DNA of 64,000 bases, taken from contig JARCOQ010000002.1 in the NCBI GenBank assembly GCA_029207755.1, positions 84,346,087 to 84,410,086 of the forward strand, given 5' to 3'. The number at the start of each line of letters is the position of its first letter. Position 1 is the stretch's first letter. The notes under the pieces are model-generated. The model ran no database searches and was not told the DNA's origin. It saw only the letters and a list, made by a program, of their open reading frames with translations. Made by a program: the position numbers and the translations under genes. The DNA is from Chamaea fasciata. Lineage: Eukaryota > Chordata > Aves > Passeriformes > Sylviidae. Shown here one piece after another: positions 38,901 to 52,606 of this stretch.

Positions 38901-40490
38901 TCAGACATTGTGCACGATATTCTGAGCACATTCCCACCCATCCTAGGATAAGAGCATAGGGGTTAGTTCAGAGACTTTTGCTTGACAGAAGTCTGAATGC
39001 AGCAGAGATCTGGTCCAAAGCACACAGAAATCACTGTTAAAAACCTCAGTGACATCAGTGAGTTTGGAATAAAGCACTGGAATTTCCTGAAAGGAAAATA
39101 AATCGCAAATATTTCTAATTGTAAGTAAGTTTAAAGCAGACCACTTTGTTCTTCAAAATCACTTTTAAGGAGCTGCTAGAGACCAAGAACATGTATAATT
39201 TGATTAGTTTGATGTCTAGGATATTTTTTTCCTGCTTACTCTTCTTAGTTGATAGAAAAGAAAAAATTCTCTTACAAGCTTACCCCTGATTGATCACAGA
39301 TAAATTAAAGAGCTTTGATGTGGCCAGCAAAGCATACTTACTGATCTAATAACAAATACAAATGTTTTTGGAAAAAAAGCTCTTGGGCGTATACTGAAAT
39401 TACATGTTTGTTTTTCTCCCCTCTTTTGAATAATAAAAAATTAGACCTTTTTTTTTTTTTTTTTTTTAGGAATGTTTCCTCAAGCTGATTGTTCTGCTTC
39501 AACTATGCACACACTCTATAGCAGAAAGGATAAACAAGTACAGCTTTGTACTTGTTCCAGAACAACAAAACTTATATTCAGAACTGTTTTCATAAAAGCC
39601 ACTGAGAGCTTAACCTGTCTTAGGTTGCTCTAGCTTGGCTTTTCTTGTATGTAAGGCTTTCTGATACCAGGCCTATTTGCCCCTATAGGTCCCAGTTTTA
39701 GGGAAGAATATATAGAGATTAGTAAATTCTCTTGTTTGGCCTAAACTTCAAGGGTAAGTGATCAAATTTACATTCCTCAGGTTTTTGTTAGGCTTTGTTC
39801 TGTAGAGGGAGGAGTTGTGAATTGCAGCAATGCCTGGTGATAAGCTCCTGTGTATTCTTTTAGCTGAGCATTTTAAAACTGCTGGTGCCCAGCATATTGG
39901 AAAATAAGGTACTGGAAAGACTTAGGTGTCAATGCATTACTGAGCTCAGTAAGGACGAGAACTTGCCTGCCAGTAGAAGCCCAGGGCTGTCTGAGGTTCA
40001 CTATTATGTCAGGGTCTTCATTTTCAGAAACTGTTACTGTGGGGCTGAGATGAACATGTCATGTCATGCGGCTCATGACACCCTGTCCATGCTATCTGTC
40101 AAATAACCTTCTTCATGAGTGCAACACACTCTGCCTTGAAGTGCCTGTGCACCCACTGCTAGGAGGAGGGGGCCTCCTGTACCATTCCCCAGTCTCAGAA
40201 TCTTTCCAGCCTTAGTTTTTTCATGGACACTCTATGCTTACTTGATCTTCTCCAAGGATTTAGCCCCTCTTGGTTAAACACCCATTCTCTTCCTCTCAAG
40301 TTTGCTCTGATGGGAGTAATCGAGCAACTCCCTTGGCTTCCCTTTGTTCCCCAAGAAAAACATAGTTAGTGGAAAATAAATGTTTCTTTGGTTTACTTTT
40401 AGATCATTTTAAAAGGTCAAAATGAAACTAGAAGCTTTCTAATGAACACAAAATGATCGCTAAAAATCTTGAAGTTGTTCTTCCTTCTGG
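35906..40490. other. Intron 1 between two CR1 copies: no gene
   Basis: AT-rich sequence containing a 20-T run at 39448 and short A-rich patches near 37339 and 37630. No coding potential with a recognisable domain was seen. Confidence 0.6.
39448..39467 (+). repeat. Poly-T run
   Basis: Twenty consecutive T residues ending TTTAGG. It resembles a splice acceptor, but the sequence after it does not read as any recognisable ATP10A exon. Confidence 0.9.
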
Positions 40491-40637
40491 TTGAAGGCCA
40501 GGTTCATTCAAGTACGAGTTGGATGGGGCCCTGAGCAACCTGATTTAATGAATGGCACCCCTGCCCATGGCAGGGGGCTTGGAACTAGATGATCTTTAAG
40601 GTGCCTTCCAACCCAAATCATTTTCTGATTCTGTGAG
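40491..40637 (+). mobile_element. CR1 LINE fragment with 3' terminus
   Basis: The segment runs from GAAGGCCAGGTTCATTCAAG through GAGTTGGATGGGGCCCTGAG, CTGCCCATGGCAGGGGGCTT and GATGATCTTTAAGGTGCCTT to a GATTCTGTG end. This is the last about 150 nt of a CR1 element in + orientation, with one remaining tail octamer (ATTCTGTG). Confidence 0.9.
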
Positions 40638-43600
40638 GAACTAAAATCATTAGGGAACAGCAATTTGAAACAAAAATTGTTGTAAACCAGAAAAGCATCC
40701 AACTTGTGAAAATGACAATTTATCTGCCATCAGGCATCTTTAAGGCTCACAGCATACTCTGAAATAGCCTTTTCTTGAATTTTTCCTTCTAAGATAATCA
40801 CTGTTTTTCTTCTCTAGTAATTTCATGCCTCTTCTCTGGACTCTCTAATGCTAGTTTTTTGCTGACTGCCTTTCTCCCCCTATCCCCTGAGCCCTGTGTA
40901 TATACAGCAGGGCCTTCTACCCTCAAAATATTGCTTCTCTACCTGTCTTTGACACAACAGCTTTTGGAGCACTGGACTTTGGAAGGATAGGGCCTCTCTA
41001 ATATTCAATTTCTAGTAAATTATCAGCTGTTTTTGAAAATGCAAACTTCAGCTTTCCAGTGTTTAAATTCCATTTGGAGAATCTTGGGTTTAATTTGATC
41101 CATTTTTCATTTTTGTTGGGGAAATAACTTATCTGTGTGCTGAATGAACAGTGGCTGGTTTGAAAACTAGATGCCCAAGTGGGGTTTTTTGTTATTTTGG
41201 TGTTCTTTTTTTTTCATCCCCTGAAGCCATCTAGTTAATTTCTGTTGTGGCTGACTCCAGAGCTCCTAATGAAAACCAGAAAAGAGTGAAGTTTTTTGGG
41301 AGACACAGAAGCCTAATATTAGTTTGGGAGGAGTAAATATTTATCCAGGCAGAAAGGGATGACTTATTTTAAGACTGACCTAATTTATTATTTAGGAAAA
41401 CTACCTTTCTGTATCCATCCTGCAGCCAAGAATTGTCTTTTTTTTTATTTTATTTTTTTTTTATTTCCTAGGGAATATTTTACTTTAAGAAATGAACCAC
41501 ACAACCCAGAATGTACTGGCAGGGGCAGTCTCCCAAAATGGAACTACTCATTAAACTCATTTATCCTCCTAGCAGAGCATAGTGTGTTGTGAGTGTGTTG
41601 CAGTGCATTAGGGGCAAAGCTGGATCACTGAAAGGTCACAGCTCTCAAAGCCTATAGCTGTAGTGGAAGTCACTCTGGTCACTCTGGTCAGGGTTGGGGT
41701 TGTACTGACAGTTTCAGAGATGCTTGTCCATGACAGACATCCTCATTTAGAGATTCTGTTCAACACCTCATTTTGAGCTCTGTGCCAAGTAAATCTCCAG
41801 AAAAATAAGTCTTGGAGAACATGGTGGGGTCAGGGAGGTTGTTTTTGTTTTCCTCATGTCAAATTCAGTTAAGGTAAAATACTAGACGTGGGAGGGTGTC
41901 ATAAACATGGTAGAGTTTCTTATTTGAGGCTGATTGTTTGGGTTTGTTTTAGAGTTTTTTAAAATCCTGTGCAGACTAGTAACAACAAGGAGCACTCCAT
42001 ATTTGCTGCTAGTAATTGAGGTGTTGGATAGTTTGTGGTCCTAGCTCTGTGGGCAGTGGACTGGCCACCACAATTACTGGAAACTGTGATGCTTTCTCAA
42101 GCGAAAAGGCTTGCATGGGATCGAAGAAAGAATTGCTTGCCTCCAGCAAAAACATCCTCTGTGACATAAAGCAGGGGACAGCAGTGTGGTTACACATCCT
42201 GTTCTAGTTGCAGCTGAGCACTGCAGATCTGGTTGCCCCCAGGACCCCCTTCCACTCCCTCAGCTGCTCAATTTAGCTGATCTTAAGGTCTCTTCCTAGC
42301 ATAGTTCAATCAAAATGATCCAGAAGAACTCCAGCACTTCTAATAGTGGGATTATTTTTATTTCTAACTGACCTGACCTAAGAAGCAGCAGTTGTTCCAA
42401 TAAATGCAGTGATGATCAGTCACATCTTACAGGAAGGCAGTGGTGAGCTGTCTGCAGTGAGCTGCAGAGTGTAACCATTCAACTTGCTGCAGCTGTACTC
42501 AGAGCAGGCACGTATTTCTAAAGCAGCACAAGGCAAACATGAAGTTCCACTGCCTCTGTTGTGCTAGTGCTTGGGATGAGCCATGGGGCTATCCAGCTTT
42601 CCCCTTTCTCAAGCATGAATAAAGGTAGGTTTCTATCAATACGTGTGGGTGTTGTGCTGCTTGGGCACAATAGCACTCCTGGTCTAGTAGCCCCAGTGTG
42701 GCAGTTTATATTTGTGTATTTGCTGCCCAGATGCAGCAGATGGTCTTCTGAATGGATTTTCATTGTTTTGCTCTGTGTGTGCCTCTTTGTACCACGCTTA
42801 AAATGCTTTCCCTCTTTCACTTGACAGCTCCCAGTATTTTTAAGGTTGTCACACCTCTGCAAATTATTTGAATACACTGTGCAACATTCTTAGTTATTTT
42901 TATATTTCCTAATAAAGATCTTTCCATGTTTGTGTTCTCTGAACTCTGCCCAGATTCTCATCCCTTTCATTCCAGGGACTGCTGAGGTCCCTGGCAATAT
43001 TTCAAGCTGCAGAGCAGTCAGAGGAATAGAAATCCCTGTTATGATGGAATAACCTCTGTGTTTAGCAACAAATCATGCTGACCTTCAACTGCTGTTTAAA
43101 GGTAGCATTGCCATGCACATCCTCATCTTGTGTGAGTGGGACTTGTGCTTTGGTATGTTCTTATATCCTAATCTCTGTGTCATCTACATGACCAGCAGAT
43201 TCCCCACGTGGCCTGCAAGTCCATGCTTATGTGTTGTATTTAGGAGCTTATTTAATTTCTCCTTCATATGCATAATTTTCAGAGGGTTTTCAGGAGAGGG
43301 ATTCTTCAGAGTTTATTAAAGTGATAGGAAGTCTTGGACTTTAACCTGAGCATCTTGCATCTTTCTGCAAGCACTATATTAAGAACCCCTCTCTGAAATG
43401 AGAGAGCTGAAATGAGAGACCTATCTTAAAACCAGACTCAATACAGCTTAGTGCTAATAAAACCATCAGTTTAATTTAACATGGCTATGCCTGTGTAATA
43501 CGGCAGATAGAAGATAACTTACCTCAGTAGGTCCTGTACTTTGTATTTGATGGGTCTAGTTTACCATGATGCATGCACTGCCTACAGATCATTAGCTTTA

Positions 43601-46600
43601 ATGGTGGCTAAAACTGGAGTTAGCAAGCATTCCTCTGTGACTCTCTCTCTTTCTACTGCATATGCTGTCGTTTATTATTAACCTGTGGCAACAGCTCTTC
43701 CAGGAATTTATAAGCCATATTGCACTGCTCTTTTCACGTGATGCTATTAAAAAGTAACATTTTCAGAAAGCTTTTGTGAAATACTATATTGATGACAGCA
43801 CTTAGTCAGACTTCTATGTGCTGTCTTTTCTTTTTGTATTTTTAAGCTTTTGGAAATGCAGTCACATTTAGAATTACATCCTTGTAGGTGTATTTCTGCA
43901 GTTGTTTAATGCTGGAGAGGTCAGCCAAAAATCTGAAGTTGTCATCAGTGAGAATTTTGACATGAAACTCTGTGAGAAGTCTGTGATTCTTTTGATGTTG
44001 TTATTCATTCTGACATTTAGTGTATTTATTCATGTGTTATACCATCACCCTAAAAACATGATTGCAAGTTTTGAAACTCATAGTACCCAGGTCTTTTTTA
44101 AACTAAAAAAAACCCCAACCAAACCCAAAATTAAAAAAGTGAAGATTTTGAGTGTGTCTGTATACTCTATTACTGAAAACAAAATCTAGACTCACATCTC
44201 TCATCATGTCACTTCAGTTAACACATCACTTTGACCACCATAATAGTTCACCTCTTTACATAAACTCCAGTTTCTCAGAGACTTGCAACAAAAATTTTTT
44301 AAGTTAAAAATTGGCCAGACACTATCAAATAATAATCAGTACAATACATTCAGTAATTTTGTTCACAGGGATTTATTAGTCTAATCAAAGATAGACATGG
44401 TAACCTTACTAAGTAATCTACTCTAGGCTCAGAGTTGAATGAGACGTTAACAGTTAAAATACTCACAGTCTGCAGACAATTACATCTTTTCTCATTTTTC
44501 CACTAAGCTATTAAAAAAATAGCATATGATTCTGCTTGAAGAAAGGATTGAATATCTGTGTATAAAAAGGGCCATAGGTTTTTAGTGTAAAGAAATCAGA
44601 GAATTTACCTTCATAGATTGTAGATATTATTATTAAACTTGAGCTAATTTCTTAGATTTGGTCAAAGTAATTGATTAACCTCAGGGGAACACCTTTTTGT
44701 ATTTTCTGAGCCATGCGCAATAGGTTTTATTAGACTAGGAATAATAGATCTAGTGATACTTAGAGATGGTATTTCATTCCCTATTGAAATAGAGACATTC
44801 TGTCTATCAGGAAGCCTTTAAGACAAGTTTCCATTAAAAGCAAAATGACAGCAAGATCATTAAAATGTCCCAGTTTATTCTGGACAGGGAGATCTGCCAC
44901 CTGAGGAGAATATGCAAACCTACTTATGCAGATTTGTTTAAAGTAAGATTACATTATTTTAAAATACTTCGTTCCAGTGTTGTATGATCTGGCAACTCTG
45001 ATTGTTTTCTACTATTTCATGTATTTCCTGGTTTTAGAAAACAAGGTGTCATCTTTGTTCATTTTCTCTGGATTTCAGATGATGATGGTTTTAGCCTTGT
45101 GCCAAACACAACTTGTTTTGGTTTAGGCTGAGCAGTCAGTTCTAACCACAGTCTGTCACTACTTTGACACTTCTGTAGCTGGTGGATGCTGGAATTTTGC
45201 TAAGGCTCTCTCAGATTTAGTGCTTTGCTGGACAGATTCACAGTCTGTGACAAATATAAGACTGCCTGAGTCCCACACCCATATTTAAAACCTTTCTTTC
45301 TTAAGCAGTTGAAGTGCATGCTAGCTCAAATAAATTATCACAATACAAACAGGTTTTGCGGTCCCGTCTGGGCTTGTGTGGCTTGAAATGTCTTGTAATG
45401 CTTTGCTGGGGAATTATTGAGTCCAGCCTGAGTGCAAGGTACCTGAGTCCAGCTGTATACTGGATAACTTTCTGGGTAACTGTCAGCTGATAGAGAGCTC
45501 TGCTGAGCTCAGCATTGAAGTTTGAGGTAGATAAGCTGAGTGCAGTTCATTCACTCCACTGCAAGGTTAAATCATTTGAGGTTTTCTAACTCAAAGATAG
45601 CTATCAGTATGTCCATGTGAAAAATATTTTCAAAAAAAATGGGATCCTGCTGGATTCCTTCTTTCCCATATGCTGCCATGATTTACTTACATTTCTGTTA
45701 AGGATTGAAGGAGACATGCAGGCTACTGCATTTGGGCTGAGCAGGAAAAATACAGCTTCATCTTGGTTTTGATTGCAGGATTCTTTATTAAAAAATCATT
45801 CTAGTAAGAAATAGTCTACTAATAAACCATATTAATTATAAAATCCCAATCTATGGATTATGTCTTTTTACTTCTATCCTTTGGTATGACTTTGTAGTCT
45901 CATCATCCTCAGTTTCCAAACTGATTAACAATACATTCAAATTCATTCTAAATCAAAGCAGGAAAAATGGATCTATGAATTTTCTGTAATGTTTCCCAGT
46001 TGAACTGATGTGGAAGTAAAGTGTGATTGATAACAAAGTGTAATAGGATTTATTGTACATATTTGGCATACACAAATATTTCTGTCTCCTTTACTTTTAT
46101 ATATCATTAAATGTACAGAACTAAAGATGCTTTACCAAGTCAACTAAGGCTGGCTGTGAAAGACAGAAGTAGAGAAATCTCTTTTACTTTCCTGTGTTTC
46201 TTGGGAGTAACTGAGCAAGTCTCTCTGCTCTGAGGTGGATCTTTGCAACATTGACATTAAAGTACATTTTGCTTTAGCCTCTCTCTCTAAACTAGTATGC
46301 TCTGTATATGAAACTGAATGTGAATAGTCCATTGCGATTATCTTTTATGTCTTCTGTCACCTTGGATGAAAGTCACTTCAAAAGTGCAGCCCTCAATATA
46401 TATTCAGCATGTAAATATATTTCACCGTCTACATCTCCAAAGACCATTGTGGCCCACAAACTGGTAGGGTCTCAAAAACTAACAGCAGATCCAGGACAGA
46501 GCTGCACAGTTTGCAGGCTTAGCAATAAAGCTCTGAAGTCCCCAGCAAAAGTAGAGTCACAGATACAATATTTTCTTACTAACCAGCCTTAGTTTCTCCC

Positions 46601-49600
46601 CACTGTCAAAATGGACTAAATTTTTCCTAACCCAGAACTTCTGTGATCTTGCTTAAGTTAAATGATTTCCTTAATAAGCCTTCCTCTATGTTTTCAAGTG
46701 GCCAGTAGTTCCCTTTCTCTGCTTTTAACCTTCTTTACACTTTCCGCCATGTATGCCTCGCACTTTTCTCTTCTGTGCGTGTCTCATGTACCTCTTCCTA
46801 ATTCTCATACACTTCTCATTTCTCTTTTCCCATCTAGCAGACTCTTCTGCTGTCTGTCTCTTCGTCAGTATGTGAGAGATATGTGTAAAATCAGAGTTCT
46901 CCTAGAAGGATATCCATCTGTCCTGGAAGGGATCTGCTTATTGATGCAAAGATGGTAAGAAAGGAGAGAAATTCTTCATTCTTCTTAGTCAAGGGCTAAA
47001 TGTAGGGTTAGAAGCCCTCTTTTAGTCTGAATTGAAAAGTAGTTACATTTTAACTGCTGGTTTGATTCCACAGGTACCTTTCCCGAATGTGGCTTCTTTG
47101 CGCAAAGTATTGAATGGAGTTTCTTGCAGGACTCCCATTTGATGCTACCTCAGACTAAACCTGCAATACAAACAATGATCTGATCTTCTCTAGTGGGTTG
47201 CTAGCTGCAGTGAAGCAGCATATGGGCAGTAGCAAAGGCTGTAAAACCTGTTGGCTAGAGAATGCCTCCCTTTCTAATAGTCCATTTGATAGTCTCCAGA
47301 ATCTAAATATTCCTGTCATTAATATGTTCTAACGAACTGTATGTTAGAAATTTATATGTATGTGACAAGCCCTTTAACCTTTCAGAACTCAGAAGTTTGC
47401 TTTTGTTTTTAGATTTATCAGGTCGGATTTTTTGAAGCATGCTCTGTAGTCACAGGAGGAATTTAGAGCTGCCTACAGCATTTTCCACCCGGATTAAGAT
47501 CACGTCACTATTTCTGCTGTGTCTTGTTTGAAAAGATGAAGGAAAAATTACGTTTTGTATGTAGAGTTCTCAAACAAGGTTTTGGGCCAACCAATTTTTT
47601 TTCCTCATCTTAAACAAAAAATGACTAAAGATTCTTTCAAGTGCTTTGTAAAACATTCTGCCTTTTTTATGCAGAATAAATGAATATAAGTCCAAAAATG
47701 TCAAGGAAACACACTTGTTTTGATTACATTAAAAAATTTAGACAGCTTAACCCTGAAGAATTTATACATCTTTCTCTTCCCATACTCTTGCTCTGATGTC
47801 ACAGCTTACATGTAAGTCAGGGGTTTCTGAAAGTGCCAGTGGTGTATGGCTTTTGTCTCCATAAACAAAGATGTAGGCAGCACACAAGCCAGTAGCATGC
47901 TGACAGGGTGACCTGACATATTTTGGAACGTGTCTAGACTAGATTTCTGTCCTGGTGGCAGAAGTAACTCTTGACATATGTTTACACAAGAAATGGATTG
48001 TGTCGAGGGTAGTCGGGAAAGCATTTTCAGAATTTGTGCTGTGTGTTTACCAAACAGCTTGGTCTGAATTAGTGCCTGCAGATAAAAAATTATTTTTCTC
48101 TGATGAGTAAGATCCACATCACAGGGGGATTGCAACCATGACTTTCAGTTTTAGGAATTTTACAAGCTGAGGTATCTTCCTTACAAAGGCTTTTCCTTAG
48201 TTAACCTCACAGATATGGAGCTAAAATGCAATCCACTTAATATCTGGAAAAGTGTTTTATCCACTAGAGGAGTCCTAAAAAAAGATAGATAATCAATCAT
48301 GACGTGCTAACAAGAAATATCACTGTCTACAGAGACAGAGAAAACACTAGATAAGGAGGAGGAAGGTGTTTTGGAGAAGATTTAGCACTCAAATGGATGT
48401 AGCAATGAGGAGCCATTGTGTTCAAAGCCATTAATTGCTGTGGATAAAGGAGGAATGTGTAGCAAAACAATTACGGAAAAAGGATGGAGAAAAGACTGGA
48501 TGTCTTGATAAGAGCTTGCTTTAGGGAGAGAAGGAAAGGCACACATGTAAGGTGTGGGTTTTTTCGGATGGAGTTAGTAGTGAAAAATAACCCTCAGTTA
48601 CAGCTCTGCCTAACAGAGATGAAAATGGTCATGTACCAGCTCTAAAAAGCTGAGATTCAAATATTTTAATTTTGTTTGACTTTCTTTCAGACTTGTGGGG
48701 AAGGGTTCTAAGTAAAAATTTCTTTCATTAGGTCCACAACTTTTATCTGCAGGACTAGACTGGTTTAATTTGGAATACTATATTTATTGTAAGATCAGAT
48801 TGAAGTTCAGTTTTAAAACTGATACTCTCACCTTTAGAGTAGCTTCTTCTTAGAGGTTGTGACGCGAACGTTTTGGTCTGTGTCTGCCAGGCTGCTGATT
48901 ACTGGGGTTTTTTCTGTCTGTGAACAGGGTGGTTGCCACTTGCTGAGATGCTTCAGATCTCTGGAGCTCTTTTAGCACCTGTTTTAGGCTGCTTGTTCCC
49001 TTTCCATGATTCAAACCCTTTCAATAAACAGTCCCTTTGAAATTGCTTGCTCTAAGCTCAGTTTCTGGGTGTTTCAAAAGTCAGTCACTTTCTTCTTCTG
49101 GCTGCAATTAAGACCTTGAAATTTTTTTTCTAGGATATTGAATTTCAGTGTTTTATCATTTTTCCCCAAAGGAAGGTATGAATGTGAACTGCAGAGAAGT
49201 TGTCATTCTGGATTTTGGCCAGAAAGAATGCTTTTCTGCCTGAGTTTAGACATCTGTTTAGATACATTTCTGAATTCAGGCCAAGATTTGTAGCCTGGTT
49301 TTGGAGTTCAGTGAACAATAAGTGAAAATCATGCATGAAAATTGTTTTTTTTAAATGTTTTTCTAAATGTGGGAACAATATTTGCCAATAAATTATTCAG
49401 TCATTTCCAAGAAAGACTGAGCTTGATGAAGTAACCTTTCATTTAAAAAGAAACAAAGGATGATATCCATTCCTATTATTTGGCCTGCCTAGATTTTAAA
49501 TTCTTAAAAGTTAATTAGAAGAGAGTTCCTGTGAAACAATGTTCACAAATAACACTATTTCTTTGTAATAGGGCAATAGTGAAGAAGAGTTTATATTTAT

Positions 49601-51210
49601 GAGCTTTTTTGTTTAAATATGTAGGAATATGTACACATCTGTCAACTAACAAGCTCTTGAAAATTACAACTGACAATGATTTTTTAGAAGTGTGGATAAT
49701 TACTGTGGGAATTATTATGGTAATATACACTTCATTTTGAAAATGTATTGTCTGGTAAAGTGATGGAAACAGGCTATCGAAATTGATATGGATGGTGTGT
49801 TGTTCTTTATAAATTAGCTTTTTAATTGATGATGGTTCAGTAGTTGTGGACAAGTGGCAAAGATGACGTGCTTCCCTGCAGAGGTCTATAATTACAAGGT
49901 CTCTGAAGAACTATGTTAACAGGTTGAGATGTACTGTCTGTGTAAGCTGACTGTTTCTCATCATGCCATTGGAATTATGAGATACATAATTCATAGTCAT
50001 TTTGATTGTAAATCAGTGGGACTGGAAAGGACTACATTACTCTCTGTGAAAACATTGTTGTGAAAAGTATTATTCTAGCTTAGTATTTCACATTCAACTA
50101 CACTCAGTGACTGGCTACAGTAAGTTTGGAATATTAATGAGATGAAGACCATCATCTTTAATTCAGAGGAAACAGCAGGTAGAGTGAAAACACAGTCAAC
50201 TTAACATTAAAAACTTTAAATGAATTTTTATGCTGATTTTTTATATGTCGATACCTGCAGTATCAGTCTAGTTTTGAATCTGAACTACTCAAATGTTACT
50301 AAAGGTAACCTACATTTCCTTGAAACAGTAGGATTTTACATTTTCTGGTTCTCACTTCTTCAATATCTCTATTATTTACTTTCACCAAGAATTTTGAATA
50401 TAAAATTTGCATCTCTAGGCATACTTGTTTTGACTCAAACCTTCAAAGATTCATATCACTGCATATGATTTGCATGGAGTTTGGTCTTCTAATTCTTCTT
50501 TGATGAAAGTGAGGAACATTTTTATATTCAGTGAATTTGTGTAAGATGGTCTTATATAAGACTGAATTCAAATTGTGTTAGGACCTAGAGCATAGCAAAT
50601 CGTGGCTTACACACACACAGATTTCAATCTAATGTAGGATCCAACCCAGTCTGTGTACTCAGGTAGGAGTGCTGGGAAGTGGTCCCAGGACCCAGTTCAG
50701 TGGTTTCACTACAATGTGACTTTAATGATTGTCATTAAGAAAGCATTTCTGGGAAATAGCTTGTTATTATTTTATACCACAATTTTAGAGATTTTCAGAT
50801 TTTTAAATTTTGTTTTGAGAACAATATGCTAATTTAAACATGTCTTAGTACTAAGATAGAGCCTGAGGCTGTTTGCTTTTCCTTGCATTTGTATTCTCAT
50901 CTTGTTGGGGCAAGCAGTGATCCAGAAATGTAAAGACAGGCTGTATAACCTATGAGAGCAGCTGAACACAGAAAAATTGGCCAGATACAGCCTAAGATAA
51001 GTCACTACATTTAAAACTTCAGCTGTGCTTCTCAGATCAGCCTGAAGTACAAGTTAAGGCCTGTTCTCTGCCAGCTACATGGACAAATTAGGATTCTTCT
51101 GAATTGTAGTACCTTTTACTGCTCCTTCCCTCTTGCAAATGTACAGGTGCTGGAGATGTTTCTGCTTCAGATCAGGGGGTCACAGTGTTTATGCATCAGA
51201 CCAGGGATTC
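40638..51210. other. Intron 1, middle part: no further feature recognised
   Basis: Ordinary AT-rich intronic DNA. A T-rich stretch at 41438 and an A/C patch at about 44104-44138 are the only low-complexity features noted. A stretch near 42278-42310 vaguely resembles a CR1 tail but is too short to call. Confidence 0.55.
41438..41470 (+). repeat. T-rich low-complexity stretch
   Basis: T runs broken by single A residues over about 33 nt. Confidence 0.8.
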
Positions 51211-51521
51211 ATCATGGAATCATTGAGGTTGGAAAAGACTTCTGAGATGGTTGAGTCCAACTGTAGCACTGCCAAGTCCATCACTAAACCATGTCCCCAA
51301 GTGCCACATCTGCATGTCTTAAATACCTCCAGGGATGGTGACTCCACACTTCCCTGAGCAGCCTGTTCAATGCCTAACCACCCTTTCAGTGAACCAATCT
51401 TATTGAACAGCCAAGGGAAGGCTTCCCTGGCACAGCTTGATGCCATTTCCTCTTGTTTTGTCTCTGGTTGCCTGTAAGGACCCCACCCCCCCACCTGGCT
51501 ACAACCTCCTTTCAGGAGAAA
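51211..51521 (-). mobile_element. CR1 LINE fragment, about 310 nt
   Basis: Reverse-orientation CR1 3' region: ATGGAATCATTGAGGTTGG, AAAGACTTCTGAGATGG, CACTAAACCATGTCCCCAAG, AATACCTCCAGGGATGGTGA, CTCCACACTTCCCTGAGCAG, and finally GCTACAACCTCCTTTCAGGA. Wording such as GGTTGGAAAAGACTTC places it in a different CR1 subfamily from the copies at 40491 and 59749. It is 5' truncated and has no coding capacity. Confidence 0.9.
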
Positions 51522-52496
51522 CAAAGAGGTAATAATAGTGAATAATAAAAAAAAAATTAAAAAGATTTAAAAGAAAGATCTTTATGGTTATATTTCAGAT
51601 CTTTAGCCATCAGTTCTGTTCCTCCAGATTAAGAAGAGACTTCTGAGAACCCAATTACCACAGAATTGCTGCCCTCCTTTCTGCTGAGCCATAGCTGTTT
51701 AGGGGGACAGAAGTATGATGGGGCAAGAGCATTGACTCACAAGTGAAGTTTTACCTCACCCCACTGGGAATTCATCTTGGGGAGTAGGACAGCTGGTCAT
51801 ATCACTGCCAGGGCTCTAAAAGCAGTGTGCAGCATCCGATCAACAAAAGTTTGCCAGATGCTATTGAGATACACATTTTGGCTGACTTTTGGCTATTCTG
51901 GGGCCTCTTCCATTTGCAAGTTGACATTCAAGGTAAGGTCAATGTTTGCCTACAAATTCTGCCAAACCTTTCCTCCATCACCATTAGAAGCACACAGAAG
52001 GGTCCCAGTTTGCTCTGCCTGATAACCAGTAGGTATCCACTACTGGGTTAAACTTCCCACTTTGTTGTACCTACCGGAGGTGTTTGGTGCAGGCCTCTAG
52101 CTGAATGAGTGTGGAGATAGATCACAATTTTATCCAGAGTATCACCTTAAATCTCCCTTTGTACACCTTGGTGTCAACATAAGTGGGCCTAAGTGTGTCT
52201 GAGTTTGAGGTTTTCCTGTTTATTCAGTCTCCATTGGATGTACCTCACTAGACAGAGGAAAGGAATTCCCTAGTAACTCTACAGTTAAATATAATTCTTA
52301 TGAATTGAGAAATATGTGCTTCTGATATCCTTGATATTACCCATATTACACAGTCTCACACCTTTCTGCTATGAGTCTCACCTCATAGCAGAAAAACTGT
52401 TCTGCAAATGTATAGTAGCATTGTTGCATCCAGATTTCTCTTCTGCAAGATTCTTTGAATAATATTACAGCTAAGACAGCTAATAGCTAAGAGGGT

Positions 52497-52511
52497 CTTT
52501 CTCTCTCTTTT

Positions 52512-52596
<85 letters not shown>

Positions 52597-52606
52597 TTTT
52601 TTTTTT
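52497..52606 (+). repeat. Compound polypyrimidine microsatellite (TTTC)n-(TC)n-(T)19
   Basis: About 110 nt of pure pyrimidine: short CT-rich start, about 14 TTTC units (about 52509-52565), about 12 TC units (to 52587) and 19 T. It is a mirror-symmetric polypurine/polypyrimidine tract of the kind able to form triplex DNA. On the reverse strand it yields a Lys/Glu/Arg-repeat open frame, which is an artefact. Confidence 0.95.

Noticed and set aside
39440..39480. Poly-T followed by AGG as a splice acceptor for an extra exon
   Set aside because: The downstream sequence gives no protein similarity to the flippase and no matching donor in frame; a plain poly-T run is simpler.
42278..42310. Possible CR1 3' end (GATCTTAAGGTCTCTTCC-like)
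   Set aside because: The match is short, no clear octamer tail follows, and sequence to the left does not resemble CR1.
43902..44189. 95-codon ORF with a hydrophobic stretch and Lys-rich tail
   Set aside because: It is a short intronic frame with chance hydrophobicity, and the Lys/Pro/Thr part comes from an A/C-rich patch.
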